A stretch of DNA of 64,000 nt. Origin: Polynucleobacter sp. KF022. GTDB taxonomy: Bacteria; Pseudomonadota; Gammaproteobacteria; Burkholderiales; Burkholderiaceae. Positions 1 to 9,438 of this stretch are shown piece after piece. The translations under genes and the position numbers were made by a program. How positions within the stretch are numbered: the first letter of the stretch is position 1; each line of letters begins with the position of its first letter. Location: contig NZ_AP026972.1 in assembly GCF_027924105.1 (NCBI RefSeq), positions 124,001 to 188,000 on the forward strand, in the 5' to 3' direction. The notes below the pieces were generated by a model. That model saw only the letters and a list, made by a program, of their open reading frames with translations. It had not been told where the DNA came from and did no database searches.

Positions 1-32
1 TCATCGAATATTTTCTAAAGTAGTATAAAAAT

Positions 33-908
33 ATGCCAACTTTCAATGTATGCAAAATTGCGATAAACGATTTTCATCATTTATTTGATGATGTAGCGTT
101 ATCTGTGGCTGCTTCATTGAGGGATCTAGGGTACGAGTGCAGCATGACTGTGAATGAAATGCGAGCAGATGCAATCAATCTTTTGATTGGCTCCATAATG
201 TTCAACGACACTCTCATCTCTAGCCATCTAACGCAGCCTTATATCGTTTATCAAATGGAAATTTTAGATGACCATCAGGGTCATCTAAAAAATTACCCAA
301 AGTACTTAGATTTCTTATCTAGAGCGCTATCTGTTTGGGACTACTCACCTAAGAATTTTGAATACCTTAAATCAAAAGGGCTTAAAAATTTAGCTTATGT
401 TCCCCCAGGTTATCACCCTGTTTGTGAAAAGTTTTCTTGGCAGGAGTCGCCACACGAGTTTGACTTTTTGTTTATCGGTTCATTAAGCTCCCGGCGCTCA
501 GAGTTTCTGCAGACTCTCATCAACAGGGGATATCGTGTGGGCGCCATCACCCAAAATAATGGTGCGTTTGGTGAAAATCGAGATCAAGTAGTTGCGAATT
601 CAAAAATCATCGTCAATGTACATTGCTTCGATGACCTTGATGTTCTTGAAACAGTCAGAATTTCTTATCTGCTATCCAATCATGCTGTAGTTATTTCAGA
701 GGCTTCTGATCATGACCCTTATCAAGGGGCGGTTGGATATGCGAGCTATAAGGATCTTGCCGAATACTGTATATCGGCATTACAGGATGAGTCCGGACTT
801 AAAGAACGATCAAACCGAGGTTATATGGCTATTAAAAATATTGATATGCCATCGCTAATAAAGCAAGCTTTACTAAGTATTGATGCTCATCAATTACAGG
901 GGAAGTAG
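33..908 (+). CDS. Glycosyltransferase-like protein (CgeB/GT-B type), surface polysaccharide
   Basis: Predicted 291-residue cytoplasmic protein without signal peptide or membrane segment. Its layout suggests a GT-B-like fold: an N-terminal half with no clear motif, then a segment from about residue 147 (FDFLFIGSLSSRR) that resembles the start of the C-terminal nucleotide-sugar domain in CgeB-like and family 1/4 glycosyltransferases. An in-frame TAG at 21-23 limits upstream extension, so the ATG at 33 is the first possible start. It lies 8 bases before a second glycosyltransferase-like gene on the same strand, so the pair is probably cotranscribed and is likely the tail of an LPS or capsule locus lying left of the window. 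Donor and acceptor cannot be deduced. It could also be a non-catalytic GT-fold protein. Confidence 0.6.
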   Translation: MPTFNVCKIAINDFHHLFDDVALSVAASLRDLGYECSMTVNEMRADAINLLIGSIMFNDTLISSHLTQPYIVYQMEILDDHQGHLKNYPKYLDFLSRALSVWDYSPKNFEYLKSKGLKNLAYVPPGYHPVCEKFSWQESPHEFDFLFIGSLSSRRSEFLQTLINRGYRVGAITQNNGAFGENRDQVVANSKIIVNVHCFDDLDVLETVRISYLLSNHAVVISEASDHDPYQGAVGYASYKDLAEYCISALQDESGLKERSNRGYMAIKNIDMPSLIKQALLSIDAHQLQGK

Positions 909-916
909 GCCCACTA

Positions 917-1993
917 ATGAGCTATAAAAAAATTGGATTTGATGCGGGCCTAATGTCTCTCAGAGGCACCCATGTGGCAATTTTTGATTATGCAATCCAA
1001 AATCAAAAAATATTAGGAAATGAGTCCATTGTTTTTTATGATCGCCGTTCAGAAAGCATTCAGCCAGCTGTCTTTGAGAAGTTTAAAAAAGAACTCGAAT
1101 TAGTTCCATACGATCATTTTTCGGATTTAAAAACCATTGCTGATCGCGGGGTAATCGATGCAATATATTTGATTAAATCCGGTGAGCGAGATGACTATAT
1201 GTTGCCAGGAGTTCCTAATTTGATTCATGCAGTCTTCCCGCAAAAGGTTAGTGAGATTCATGGCGATATTTATGCCTATGTATCTAAGTGGTTAAGCGAA
1301 GAATGTTCGGATGGAAAGATTCCATTTGTACCTCATATTATCGATTTGCCAATTCAGGGAGACTCACAAAGAACGAGTCTTGGTATTCCTAAGGAGGCGG
1401 TTGTCTTTGGATGTTATGGCGGTAGTGATAGTTTTAATCTTGATTTTGTGAAGAGGGTAATTGCCGATCTCGTTGATAAAAATTCACAGATTTATTTTCT
1501 ATTCATGAATATTGATCAATTTATTGACCATCCCCAGGTGAAATTTCTTCCAGGGAACTCAGACCCGATATTTAAATCCAGCTTTATTAATACCTGCGAT
1601 GCCATGATTCATGCAAGGGGTATTGGAGAGAGCTTTGGTCTCGCCTGCGGTGAATTTTCAATGCACAATAAGCCGGTAATTACTTATGCACTCTCGCCCC
1701 AGAGAAACCACATTGATGTTTTGGGGTCCAAGGCAATTTTGTATAAAGGCCCCAATGATCTGCGAGAGATCTTCTTGAGTTTTGATAAAGCCGCAGCTCA
1801 AAAACAAAATTGGGACTGTTATTCCCAGGCTTTTTCGCATTCTGCCGTGATGAATAAATTTGAGTCGGTTTTCTTGAGTGATGATTCGTTAAAGCGCGCA
1901 GAAATTGCTATTAGCATTTTTGATAAGGCAGCAATCCAGGGAAAGCGTTTTAGAAAAAAACTTCGTAGCCTATCTCGCAAGCTTTATTTATAG
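917..1993 (+). CDS. Glycosyltransferase family 4-like protein
   Basis: Predicted 358-residue soluble GT-B protein. The C-terminal half carries an ESFGLACGE segment near residue 240, matching the E-x7-E pattern with which retaining family 4 glycosyltransferases hold the nucleotide-sugar donor, followed by the usual NKPVITY strand. The C-terminus is very basic (KRFRKKLRSLSRK), as in peripheral membrane glycosyltransferases, which suggests contact with the inner membrane face. It follows the previous gene by 8 bases and converges on the transporter gene with about 10 bases between stops, so it ends the polysaccharide cluster. The sugar transferred is unknown. Confidence 0.65.
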   Translation: MSYKKIGFDAGLMSLRGTHVAIFDYAIQNQKILGNESIVFYDRRSESIQPAVFEKFKKELELVPYDHFSDLKTIADRGVIDAIYLIKSGERDDYMLPGVPNLIHAVFPQKVSEIHGDIYAYVSKWLSEECSDGKIPFVPHIIDLPIQGDSQRTSLGIPKEAVVFGCYGGSDSFNLDFVKRVIADLVDKNSQIYFLFMNIDQFIDHPQVKFLPGNSDPIFKSSFINTCDAMIHARGIGESFGLACGEFSMHNKPVITYALSPQRNHIDVLGSKAILYKGPNDLREIFLSFDKAAAQKQNWDCYSQAFSHSAVMNKFESVFLSDDSLKRAEIAISIFDKAAIQGKRFRKKLRSLSRKLYL

Positions 1994-2003
1994 TCCGCAG
2001 GGA

Positions 2004-3332
2004 CTAGTCCAATAAAGACACCTTTTTTGTTTCCGGTAAGTAGAGAATGGCAACAATGGCTGCAGTTGCCAAGAAGATCGTTGGATACCAAAGACCTGCA
2101 CTATCACTTTGCCATCGCTGGTTAAGCCAGGTAACAATGAAGGGTAGTAAACCACCAATCCATCCCGCCGCTAGGTTGTGAGGTAGCGTTGCTGCACTAT
2201 TTCTAGTCTTTGCAGGAAAGAGTTCTGCCAGCATTGCCGTTTGCGGTCCAACAACTAAAGCAAGCGCTAGAGAAAGACCACTAAGCAGCATGGCAATCAG
2301 GATAAAACCGAGGCCATTACTTGGATTTAATAAATATTGCATGCCAACCGTTTTGAGCAAATGAAATGCCGGCAAAATAAAGATTGACCCCAAAAGAAGG
2401 CCGCTAACGACAACTGGCTTGCGACCAATTTTGTCGGATAGCCAGCCTGCAAAAATTGTCAGAGGAAATAGCGTAAGCGTTGCATAAATACTGAGCTGGT
2501 CAACTAATTCCGGCGCAAGCTTTACGGAGGTTTTGAGAAAAATCGCTGTATAGACTTGTACGCAAAAGAAAAGTACTGCACCGCCTGCCGAAATACAGAA
2601 GAAAAGCAGAAACATTCGCTTGCGAGTGTGCGGGTCGCGAAAATTATTGAGTAGGGGGCTCGCAGGTTTTTGTTGGGTCTTACTCAGCTCTAAAAAAACC
2701 GGTGTTTCTTCTAAAGCCATGCGCGCTTTGAATGCAATCAATAACAAAATGATGGAGATCCAAAAAGGCACCCGCCATCCCCAAGATTGAAATTCTTCTG
2801 GGGAGAGGTAGCCTCTAAGAAATGCAATTTGCAGGGTGGAAAACAAAATCCCAAGTGGGCCCATGAGTTGCAGAAAGCTGGTTTTGAATCCTCTGTAATC
2901 ATTTCCAGCATGCTCTGTAAGGTAAACAGCGCTTCCGCCGATTTCACCGCCTGCTGAGAGTCCTTGGAGTAGCCTTAAGCTGACAAGTAGGATTGGCGCC
3001 CAAATTCCAGCTTGAGCATAAGTTGGCAAAAACCCAACGCAAACAGTTGCAAAACCCATTAATGCGATGGTGATCATAAATACAGGCTTTCGGCCGATAC
3101 GATCGCCCATAGAGCCAAAAAGAGCTGCCCCCATAGGCCTCACTACCATCCCAACCCCAAACGTCGCTAGGCTGGCCAATAAGGCTGTGTTGGGATCGCT
3201 GGAGGGAAAGAAGAGCGGGGCAAAAACCACGGCAAGAGTGGCAAAAGTGAGAAAGTCATACCACTCTAAAAAGGTGCCAAAGCAGGCTGCAATTGCCACT
3301 TTTCGATAAGAGGGGGAATCTTTTTTAGACAT
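2004..3332 (-). CDS. MFS transporter, metabolite:H+ symporter (MHS/ProP-like) family
   Basis: Integral membrane protein of 442 residues with about twelve hydrophobic helices. The N-terminal GTFLEWYDF segment (about residues 19-27) is the signature of the MHS subfamily (ProP, KgtP, ShiA, citrate carriers), and GDRIGRKPVF between helices 2 and 3 is the classical MFS loop motif, repeated as SDKIGRKPVV after helix 8. Family members import osmolytes or carboxylates with protons across the inner membrane. The substrate cannot be read from sequence. The gene stands alone, convergent with the glycosyltransferase and divergent from the phasin gene across about 190 bases. Confidence 0.85.
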   Translation of the reverse strand: MSKKDSPSYRKVAIAACFGTFLEWYDFLTFATLAVVFAPLFFPSSDPNTALLASLATFGVGMVVRPMGAALFGSMGDRIGRKPVFMITIALMGFATVCVGFLPTYAQAGIWAPILLVSLRLLQGLSAGGEIGGSAVYLTEHAGNDYRGFKTSFLQLMGPLGILFSTLQIAFLRGYLSPEEFQSWGWRVPFWISIILLLIAFKARMALEETPVFLELSKTQQKPASPLLNNFRDPHTRKRMFLLFFCISAGGAVLFFCVQVYTAIFLKTSVKLAPELVDQLSIYATLTLFPLTIFAGWLSDKIGRKPVVVSGLLLGSIFILPAFHLLKTVGMQYLLNPSNGLGFILIAMLLSGLSLALALVVGPQTAMLAELFPAKTRNSAATLPHNLAAGWIGGLLPFIVTWLNQRWQSDSAGLWYPTIFLATAAIVAILYLPETKKVSLLD

Positions 3333-3376
3333 TAAGTTATTGATTTAAATGGGTTTTTAAGTTTAACTGAATATAT

Positions 3377-3393
3377 TTGTTGCACAGCATCAA
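3377..3393. promoter_or_regulatory. Imperfect TTGTTGC-N3-GCATCAA palindrome upstream of phasin gene
   Basis: TTGTTGC, ACA, GCATCAA: the arms match at six of seven positions. Two TGCA repeats follow at 3437-3440 and 3442-3445. TGC/GCA-rich sites upstream of phasin genes are bound by the PHB-responsive repressor PhaR in related betaproteobacteria, so this may be a PhaR operator. That assignment is inference. Confidence 0.35.
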
Positions 3394-3400
3394 ATAATTC

Positions 3401-3429
3401 TTGATTTGTCATTTTCGTTCAGTTACAGT
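3401..3429 (+). promoter_or_regulatory. Candidate sigma70 promoter of phasin gene
   Basis: A -35-like TTGATT (3401-3406), 17-base spacer and -10-like TACAGT (3424-3429). The TGCA repeats fall near the expected transcription start, where a repressor such as PhaR would block initiation. A good Shine-Dalgarno (GGAG) precedes the phasin ATG at 3520. The rest of the 3333-3519 gap is AT-rich and holds no ORF. Confidence 0.4.
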
Positions 3430-3519
3430 TCTATGGTGCAGTGCAATATTTAAGGCAGTCTGCAATTCCCTTAAATGCACTTAATGAACAGTTGTACCAC
3501 TTAATTTCTGGAGAAATAC

Positions 3520-4104
3520 ATGAACCAAGATCAAATCACCGCAAAATTGTCCCAAATTAACAGCAAGGGCCTCGAAGCTACATTTTCTTTGAGCGAAGCT
3601 GCTTTGGAAAATGCTCAAAAATTAGCTGAATTGAACTATGCAGCCTCTAAGGATGCATTGGTAAATACACAAGACGGCATTCAGCAAGTATTGACAGCTA
3701 AAGATCCTAAGCAAGTTACCGAGATCTTCACTGCTGATGCATTGCAAGCTGCTGGCAATCAAGCCGTTGCTTATCAAAAGAAAGTAAGCAAAGTATTGCG
3801 CGATAGCAATAAAGAATTTGTAAATGTTGTTGATGCCAGCATCGACCAGTTGCAAGATGGCTTCCAAGATTGGATCAACACTGTTGCTGCTAACGCACCA
3901 GCCGGTTCTGATGCTTTCTTATCTTCATTTAAGACTGTATACGGTAGTGCATTGCAAGGTTTTGAGCAGTTCCGTGCTGCTAGCAAAGAGGCATTTGCTA
4001 CTGCAGAGAAAACAGCTGATCAAGCAATCGAAACAGTACAAGGTCAAATTGCTCAAGTGAAGAAAGCTGCTACACCTGCGTCACGTAGCCGTAAAGCTGC
4101 TTAA
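3520..4104 (+). CDS. phaP: Phasin family protein (PHB granule-associated)
   Basis: Predicted 194-residue soluble, alanine- and glutamine-rich, almost entirely helical protein with no signal peptide. The opening MNQDQITAKLSQINSKG followed by heptad-like amphipathic helices is typical of betaproteobacterial phasins, which coat polyhydroxybutyrate granules and limit their size. The C-terminus ends in a short basic tail (ASRSRKAA) that may contact DNA or the granule surface. The start is supported by a GGAG Shine-Dalgarno about 8 bases upstream. It is monocistronic: own promoter upstream, strong bidirectional terminator after. No PHB synthase or thiolase genes are in the window. Confidence 0.9.
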   Translation: MNQDQITAKLSQINSKGLEATFSLSEAALENAQKLAELNYAASKDALVNTQDGIQQVLTAKDPKQVTEIFTADALQAAGNQAVAYQKKVSKVLRDSNKEFVNVVDASIDQLQDGFQDWINTVAANAPAGSDAFLSSFKTVYGSALQGFEQFRAASKEAFATAEKTADQAIETVQGQIAQVKKAATPASRSRKAA

Positions 4105-4150
4105 TTTAGCACTACTTCAGATTTAGATTTATTAGTAAGCCTAAAAAAGA

Positions 4151-4183
4151 AACCCCGCTTAGTGCAAACTAGGCGGGGTTTTT
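4151..4183. terminator. Bidirectional intrinsic terminator between phasin gene and rmuC
   Basis: AACCCCGC at the left arm pairs with GCGGGGTT at the right; the stem continues with TAGT/ACTA around a GCAA loop, giving about 13 pairs with one wobble. A run of T follows on the plus strand and A-rich sequence precedes it, so it can end both converging transcripts. Confidence 0.9.
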
Positions 4184-4192
4184 ATTTGGATG

Positions 4193-5467
4193 TTATTCAA
4201 AGTCCGAAGAGGACTCAATTAAGGGTGGGGCCAGGTTCTTACTGGGCTTGACTCCAAGCTCCCGCACTTTCTCAGCAGAGCGTATCAGGTTGCCCTTACC
4301 AGTCTTTAGTTTATTGAATGCATTGTGATAACTGGTTTGTGCTTGATCCAGTCTTTGTCCAAGCTTCTCAAGATCATCAACAAAGCCAACAAATTTATCG
4401 TAGAGATTGCCACACTGTTTTGCAATCTCTAATGCATTGCGATTTTGGTGGTCCTGTCGCCAGAGATGGGCAACCGTTCTGAGTGTTGCCATTAAAGTAC
4501 TTGGACAAACTAAAACAATATTTTTTGCTAGTGCTTCTTGGTATAGATTGGGTGCAGTCTTAAGTGCGAGCAAGAATGCTGGTTCAATCGGTACGAACAT
4601 TAAAACGAAGTCCACAGAGCCCACTCCATAAAGAGAGCTGTAGTTCTTTCCAGAGAGGCCTTGGATATGTTGGCGCAGAGATTGTATGTGTGCAGCTAAC
4701 TCTTGGTCTGCAGTATCGGGATCTGTGGTTTCGGCATGTCTTGCGTAAGCCGTAATCGACACTTTGCTATCAACGACCAGACTCCTACCTTCCGGCAGTT
4801 TAATAACAACGTCTGGTTGAAGGCGTGAACCATCAGTTTGGGTATGACTATCCTGAACTAAATACTCCTCACCCTTTCGCAGGCCGGAGGATTCCAAAAT
4901 AGATTCCAGTACCAGCTCTCCCCAGTTACCCTGGACCTTGGAGTCGCCTTTTAATGCCTGGGTGAGGGAGCGGGTCTCATCTGACATGCGCAGATTGAGA
5001 TTGGCTAGGCGCTCAATTTCACTTTTGAGTGCATGGCGTTCGCGCGCTTCATTGCCGTAAGAGCTACTAACTTGCTCCTTAAATTCGGTGAGCTTAGTTT
5101 GCAAGGGCTTAAGAAGGGCATCTAAGCTAGCTGCGTTTTGTTCGGTAAAACGCTTGGATTTATCTTCCAAGATTTCATTAGCTAAATTTTTAAACTGATT
5201 CGTTAGTGCTTCTTTAGCTTCATTTAGAGATTCAATTCTTCCCAAGCCTTGCTTGCGTTCAGAATCCAACTCTGCCTCTAGTCGGATAGCATTTTGGAGT
5301 GCCTGATCACGTTCAGCACGAAGACTTTGGCTAAGTGCAAGCTCTGTTTGGATCTGTAGCTCAGTACGAGTAAGAGCAGAGCGCAAATTGAGCGCATAAA
5401 CTAAAAGGCCTGCACATAATCCTAGGGGCAGGCCAAATAGTAAGAGAGAGCTTAGGTCAAAGGTCAA
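4193..5467 (-). CDS. rmuC: DNA recombination protein RmuC
   Basis: Predicted 424-residue protein with one N-terminal transmembrane helix (about residues 7-26), a long coiled coil (about 30-170) and the RmuC domain, recognisable by GNWGELVLE and VVDSKVSITAY segments. RmuC limits recombination between short inverted repeats in E. coli and has a restriction-endonuclease-like core; its biochemical activity is poorly defined. Length is close to the family norm. It lies 15 bases downstream of grxD on the same strand, so the two may share a transcript, and it ends at the bidirectional terminator. Confidence 0.9.
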   Translation of the reverse strand: MTFDLSSLLLFGLPLGLCAGLLVYALNLRSALTRTELQIQTELALSQSLRAERDQALQNAIRLEAELDSERKQGLGRIESLNEAKEALTNQFKNLANEILEDKSKRFTEQNAASLDALLKPLQTKLTEFKEQVSSSYGNEARERHALKSEIERLANLNLRMSDETRSLTQALKGDSKVQGNWGELVLESILESSGLRKGEEYLVQDSHTQTDGSRLQPDVVIKLPEGRSLVVDSKVSITAYARHAETTDPDTADQELAAHIQSLRQHIQGLSGKNYSSLYGVGSVDFVLMFVPIEPAFLLALKTAPNLYQEALAKNIVLVCPSTLMATLRTVAHLWRQDHQNRNALEIAKQCGNLYDKFVGFVDDLEKLGQRLDQAQTSYHNAFNKLKTGKGNLIRSAEKVRELGVKPSKNLAPPLIESSSDFE

Positions 5468-5482
5468 AACAAAAAAGATTGA

Positions 5483-5791
5483 TTAGGCTTTAACGAGTTT
5501 TTGTAGTTCACCGGATTGAAACATTTCCGTCATAATGTCAGATCCGCCAATGAATTCACCGTTGATATAAAGCTGAGGAATTGTTGGCCAATTTGCATAT
5601 TCCTTAATACCTTGACGAATTCCTGCATCTTCCAAAACATTCACTGTATGTAGCTTTTCAACTCCGCTAGCACGCAAGATATTCACGGCATTCCCAGAAA
5701 AGCCGCATTGGGGAAACTGTGCAGTCCCCTTCATGAACAAGACTACAGGATGGCTAGTAACGATTTCTTTAATTTGTGCTTGTGTGTCCAT
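5483..5791 (-). CDS. grxD: Monothiol glutaredoxin (Grx4 family)
   Basis: Predicted 102-residue cytosolic protein. The CGFS motif at residues 29-32, the WPTIPQLYINGEFIGG segment and the GSDI motif define monothiol glutaredoxins, which bind a [2Fe-2S] cluster with glutathione and pass it to acceptor proteins, often with BolA partners. Length is typical of single-domain Grx4. It follows hemA-prfA-prmC, a neighbourhood conserved in Burkholderiales, but 106 bases separate it from prmC, enough for its own promoter. Confidence 0.95.
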   Translation of the reverse strand: MDTQAQIKEIVTSHPVVLFMKGTAQFPQCGFSGNAVNILRASGVEKLHTVNVLEDAGIRQGIKEYANWPTIPQLYINGEFIGGSDIMTEMFQSGELQKLVKA

Positions 5792-5897
5792 ATATTCTTT
5801 CTACTAAGTTTCTACTGCAGCGGTCTTGTTGCAAAGACAGTTTAAAAATAGGGTTTGGTTGATTTTAAGACTTAATATGAAAAAGGGTTATTTCACC

Positions 5898-6740
5898 TTA
5901 TTTTCTGCCAGATGCGACTCGGTAATGTCCGGCCAAGTCTAAATGGGTCTGAATATTACTTAACCCAGCTAGCTTCATTAGGGCCACTACGGCATCCGAT
6001 TGGTCAAACCCATGCTCGACCGCAATCAAACCGTTTGGATTGAGGTGCTGTTTAGCCTCAGAAATAATCATCTCTAGGCAACTAAGTCCATTTTGATGGT
6101 CGGTAAGCGCCGAGAGAGGCTCGAAACGGAGGTCGCCTTGTTTTAAGTGTGGATCTTGAGAGTCTATATATGGAGGATTGCTAAGGATGACGTCAAAGGT
6201 GGTGCCAGCTTGTAAAGCCGTATACCAGCTGCCCTGGAAAAATTGCACTTGATCAGCAACCTTTAGTTGCTTCGCATTCGCTTTAGCAATTTCTAAAGCC
6301 TCATGAGATTGATCTGTCGCAGTAACAATTGCTTGTGGGGCTTCATGCGCGATTGCAAGGGCGATTGCTCCAGAGCCCGTGCCCAAATCCAATATTTTTG
6401 CTGGAGCATTTAATCGATTGATTTCCTCTAAACCAACTTCAACCAATAACTCGGTTTCAGGCCGTGGGATCAAAACACCGGGGGCAATGTAAAGCGCGAT
6501 ATTGTAAAAACCTCTTTTACCGATGAGATACGCAATGGGTTCACCCAGAAGTCTCTTGGATTCGAGCGATTTCCATTCATTTAGTGCTTGCTCGTTAAGC
6601 TCTAGTTCATCTTGTGATAGCAGGGCGGAGCGTGGAAGCTTGTAGTACTTCTCAAGAATGTAAGCCATCAGTATTTTTGCTTCAGCAGGATTAAGTGCCG
6701 TGGCACTTAATAATGTTCGCAGACTAAAGTCTTTACTCAC
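5898..6740 (-). CDS. prmC: Peptide chain release factor N5-glutamine methyltransferase
   Basis: Predicted 280-residue SAM-dependent methyltransferase that methylates the glutamine of the GGQ motif in release factors. The SAM site is DLGTGSGAIA near residues 118-127 and the catalytic NPPY motif is at about 188-191. The N-terminal helical domain that recognises release factors is present. The gene begins 3 bases after the prfA stop, so enzyme and substrate are encoded together. The 106 bases between it and grxD contain no ORF, only a weak GTCTT/AAGAC stem. Confidence 0.95.
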   Translation of the reverse strand: MSKDFSLRTLLSATALNPAEAKILMAYILEKYYKLPRSALLSQDELELNEQALNEWKSLESKRLLGEPIAYLIGKRGFYNIALYIAPGVLIPRPETELLVEVGLEEINRLNAPAKILDLGTGSGAIALAIAHEAPQAIVTATDQSHEALEIAKANAKQLKVADQVQFFQGSWYTALQAGTTFDVILSNPPYIDSQDPHLKQGDLRFEPLSALTDHQNGLSCLEMIISEAKQHLNPNGLIAVEHGFDQSDAVVALMKLAGLSNIQTHLDLAGHYRVASGRK

Positions 6741-6743
6741 AGA

Positions 6744-7823
6744 TTAGTTATCACCTAGTGCAGCCAGTAACTCCGCTTGATGCTCTGAGGCAAGAGCATT
6801 GCATAAATCATCAATGTCCCCATCCATCATCGCATCAATCTTGTAAAGAGTAAGGTTGATGCGATGGTCTGTGATACGACCTTGTGGAAAGTTATAAGTA
6901 CGAATGCGATCACTACGGTCGCCTGAGCCAATCAGAGATTTTCGAGTCTGCGCTTCTAATTGGTGTTTCTCGCGCTCGCGGGCATCCATGATGCGTGAGA
7001 CTAATACTTTCATGGCCTGCTCGCGATTGCGATGTTGGCTACGATCATCTTGACATTCAACTACCGTACCAGTGGGCAGGTGAGTAATGCGTACTGCGGA
7101 ATCTGTTTTATTGATGTGCTGACCACCAGCGCCGGAAGCGCGGAAGGTATCAATGCGTAATTCTGCGGGATTAATTTTGACTGCCTCAAGCTCGTCTGCC
7201 TCTGGCATTACAGCAACAGTGCAAGCAGATGTATGGATGCGACCTTGTGTCTCTGTTTGTGGAACTCGTTGAACACGATGGCCACCAGACTCAAATTTCA
7301 GACGAGAATAAACTGCTTGGCCTACAAGACGTAACACCACCTCTTTATATCCACCTAAATCTGATTCGGCAGCGCTCACTACTTCCACTTTCCAACCTTG
7401 ACGTTCAGCAAAGCGGGTATACATGCGCAGAAGATCACCGGCGAATAATGCGCTTTCATCACCGCCAGTGCCAGCACGAATTTCTAAAAAGACATTGCGT
7501 TCATCATTTTCATCTTTAGGAAGCAGGAGCTTTTGTAATGTGTCCTCAAGCGCTTCCATGGTAGCCAAAGCCTGCTTTTGTTCTTCGTCGGCAAAGTCTT
7601 TCATCTCAGGATCTTTGCGCATGTCTTCTGCTGCTTGAGCGTCTGCCTCTGCTTGCTTATACAGGCCAAACTGCTCTACTACAGTAGCGATATCGGAATG
7701 TTCGCGCGTGAGCTTCCGATAGGCATCCATATCTTTGGTTGCTTCTTCGGAAGTTAATAAGGAATTAAGTTCGGCTAAGCGTGTGTCTAGATGGTCTAGC
7801 TTAGCCCGCATGCTGGGCTTCAT
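6744..7823 (-). CDS. prfA: Peptide chain release factor 1
   Basis: Predicted 359-residue class I release factor reading UAA and UAG. The peptidyl-tRNA hydrolysis motif GGQ is at residues 233-235 and the codon-recognition tripeptide falls at 188-190, the same numbering as E. coli RF1. The tripeptide here reads P-Q-T, whereas I know PAT or PVT as the common forms. The gene starts directly after the hemA stop codon and runs into prmC, giving a hemA-prfA-prmC operon. Its GGQ glutamine is the expected PrmC target. Confidence 0.97.
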   Translation of the reverse strand: MKPSMRAKLDHLDTRLAELNSLLTSEEATKDMDAYRKLTREHSDIATVVEQFGLYKQAEADAQAAEDMRKDPEMKDFADEEQKQALATMEALEDTLQKLLLPKDENDERNVFLEIRAGTGGDESALFAGDLLRMYTRFAERQGWKVEVVSAAESDLGGYKEVVLRLVGQAVYSRLKFESGGHRVQRVPQTETQGRIHTSACTVAVMPEADELEAVKINPAELRIDTFRASGAGGQHINKTDSAVRITHLPTGTVVECQDDRSQHRNREQAMKVLVSRIMDAREREKHQLEAQTRKSLIGSGDRSDRIRTYNFPQGRITDHRINLTLYKIDAMMDGDIDDLCNALASEHQAELLAALGDN

Positions 7824-9140
7824 CTAATGATCTTCTGGTTTGGAGTGCGAGGCAAATAGTTTTGGTAACAACTTTATCAAGGCGTCACGCTCAGCGCCAT
7901 TGGAGTGTTGCAGTGCATGGAGTGAGCCATGCAAAAATTTATTGGTGAGACCTTGAGCCATCGCATTCAGAACTTCTTGTGGATCGTCGCCGCGCATTAA
8001 ACGTTTCATTGCGCGCTCAAGTTCAAGCTGGCGCAAACGTTCACCTTGTTGCTGAATATCTTGAATGAGTGGGACAGCATTGCGGCCTTGCATCCAATGC
8101 ATAAAGTTACCAACACGATCTTCGATGATTGCTTCTGCCTGACTTACTGCTGCTTGACGTAAGTTGGCGCCAGTCTGAATCATGACTCCCAAGTCATCGA
8201 CTGTGTAGAGATAAACGTCATCCAAGCGTGAGATCTCTGGCTCAAAGTCACGAGGTACCGCTAAGTCAATCATTACCATTGGCTTGTGGCGGCGCTGTTT
8301 AAGAGCGCTCTCCACCATACCAAGACCAATAATTGGCAGTGATGAGGCGGTGCTAGACACAATAATGTCGAACTCGTGGAGTCGTCCGGGCAACTCTGAG
8401 AGCTTAAAGGATTCAGCTTCTACATCCTGTGCAGAAATAGAGTCTGCCAATTCTTGGCCACGCTCAATAGTGCGATTTGCAATCGCTACATTTTTTGGTT
8501 TACGCGCAACAAAATGAGTTGCACATAAAGTAATCATCTCACCTGCACCAATAAACAAAATTTTCTGATCAGCAATTTTTTCAAAGATGCGTTCGGATAG
8601 CCGAACAGATGCTGCAGCCATGGAAATAGAGTGGGCGCCGATTTCAGTTGAACCACGTACCTCTTTGGCGACTGCAAATGTTTTTTGAAAGAGTTGGTTG
8701 AGATAGGTTCCTAAAACGCCAGCGTCATTTGCAGTGCGAACCGCATCTTTCATTTGACCTAAGATTTGAGTCTCGCCGATCACCATCGAGTCTAAGCCGC
8801 ATGCCACTCTGAATGCATGTCGAACTGCATCGGATTGTGGCAAGGAATAAATATGCGGCTCAAGACTACTTGGCGCGAGTTGTTGGGTTTTTGCTAACCA
8901 ATCAAAAGTCGCCTCATGCAAGATACCTGCGGCACTGTCATCATTGGCAGCGCAATACACTTCCGTGCGGTTGCAAGTCGACAAGATTGTGGCTTCGGGC
9001 AGCCCAGCATGATTCGCGCCAACTAAATGATGGCGAAGATCGTGCAACGCTTCTTGGAGAAATTCGGGGTCAAAGGCGACCTTTTCCCGAATGGCGACCG
9101 GCGCTGTGTGATGATTGATGCCGAGTGTCAACAACTTCAT
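7824..9140 (-). CDS. hemA: Glutamyl-tRNA reductase
   Basis: Predicted 438-residue enzyme reducing glutamyl-tRNA(Glu) to glutamate-1-semialdehyde with NADPH, the first committed step of C5 haem synthesis. The nucleophilic cysteine is in STCNRTEVY (Cys56). The NADPH domain carries GAGEMI near residue 190 and the C-terminal dimerisation helix bundle is complete. The ATG at 9140 lies one base from a possible divergent start at 9142, so the promoter must sit within or beyond the divergent reading frame. It heads the hemA-prfA-prmC operon. Confidence 0.96.
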   Translation of the reverse strand: MKLLTLGINHHTAPVAIREKVAFDPEFLQEALHDLRHHLVGANHAGLPEATILSTCNRTEVYCAANDDSAAGILHEATFDWLAKTQQLAPSSLEPHIYSLPQSDAVRHAFRVACGLDSMVIGETQILGQMKDAVRTANDAGVLGTYLNQLFQKTFAVAKEVRGSTEIGAHSISMAAASVRLSERIFEKIADQKILFIGAGEMITLCATHFVARKPKNVAIANRTIERGQELADSISAQDVEAESFKLSELPGRLHEFDIIVSSTASSLPIIGLGMVESALKQRRHKPMVMIDLAVPRDFEPEISRLDDVYLYTVDDLGVMIQTGANLRQAAVSQAEAIIEDRVGNFMHWMQGRNAVPLIQDIQQQGERLRQLELERAMKRLMRGDDPQEVLNAMAQGLTNKFLHGSLHALQHSNGAERDALIKLLPKLFASHSKPEDH

Positions 9141-9141
9141 A

Positions 9142-9438
9142 ATGGCGATTATAGATTTGATGGCAGCATTAATGGGGGTATCAATGGGGTTTTTAGCTTT
9201 TCTAGTGATTGGGGGTATTTCCGGGGTATCAGCCTGGATTTTTTATCCCGGACCCTCTCACGGCTTTAGGCCATGGAAGATCCTTGTAGTCTTCTTCCTC
9301 GGCTTTGCGGCAGCCGCTGCTAGCTCATTTTTAGGGCAATACTGGGGTATTTTTCAGTCAGGGCAAATTCTGGAGTGGGCTAGTGCTATTTTTATCTCTT
9401 GCGCGGCAGGATGCCTATTTACCGCTCTAGCTAAATAA
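9142..9438 (+). CDS. Small three-helix membrane protein, unknown function
   Basis: Predicted 98-residue, highly hydrophobic protein with three likely membrane helices (about residues 8-33, 46-66, 78-96) joined by short loops; a YPGP motif follows the first helix. General architecture is like GlsB/YeaQ-type small membrane proteins, but I cannot assign it. In-frame ATGs lie at 9142, 9160, 9172 and 9184. 9142 is nearly back-to-back with the hemA start, so a leader would overlap hemA and a later start is possible. Its end overlaps the ung 3' end by 12 bases in convergent orientation. Confidence 0.6.
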   Translation: MAIIDLMAALMGVSMGFLAFLVIGGISGVSAWIFYPGPSHGFRPWKILVVFFLGFAAAAASSFLGQYWGIFQSGQILEWASAIFISCAAGCLFTALAK

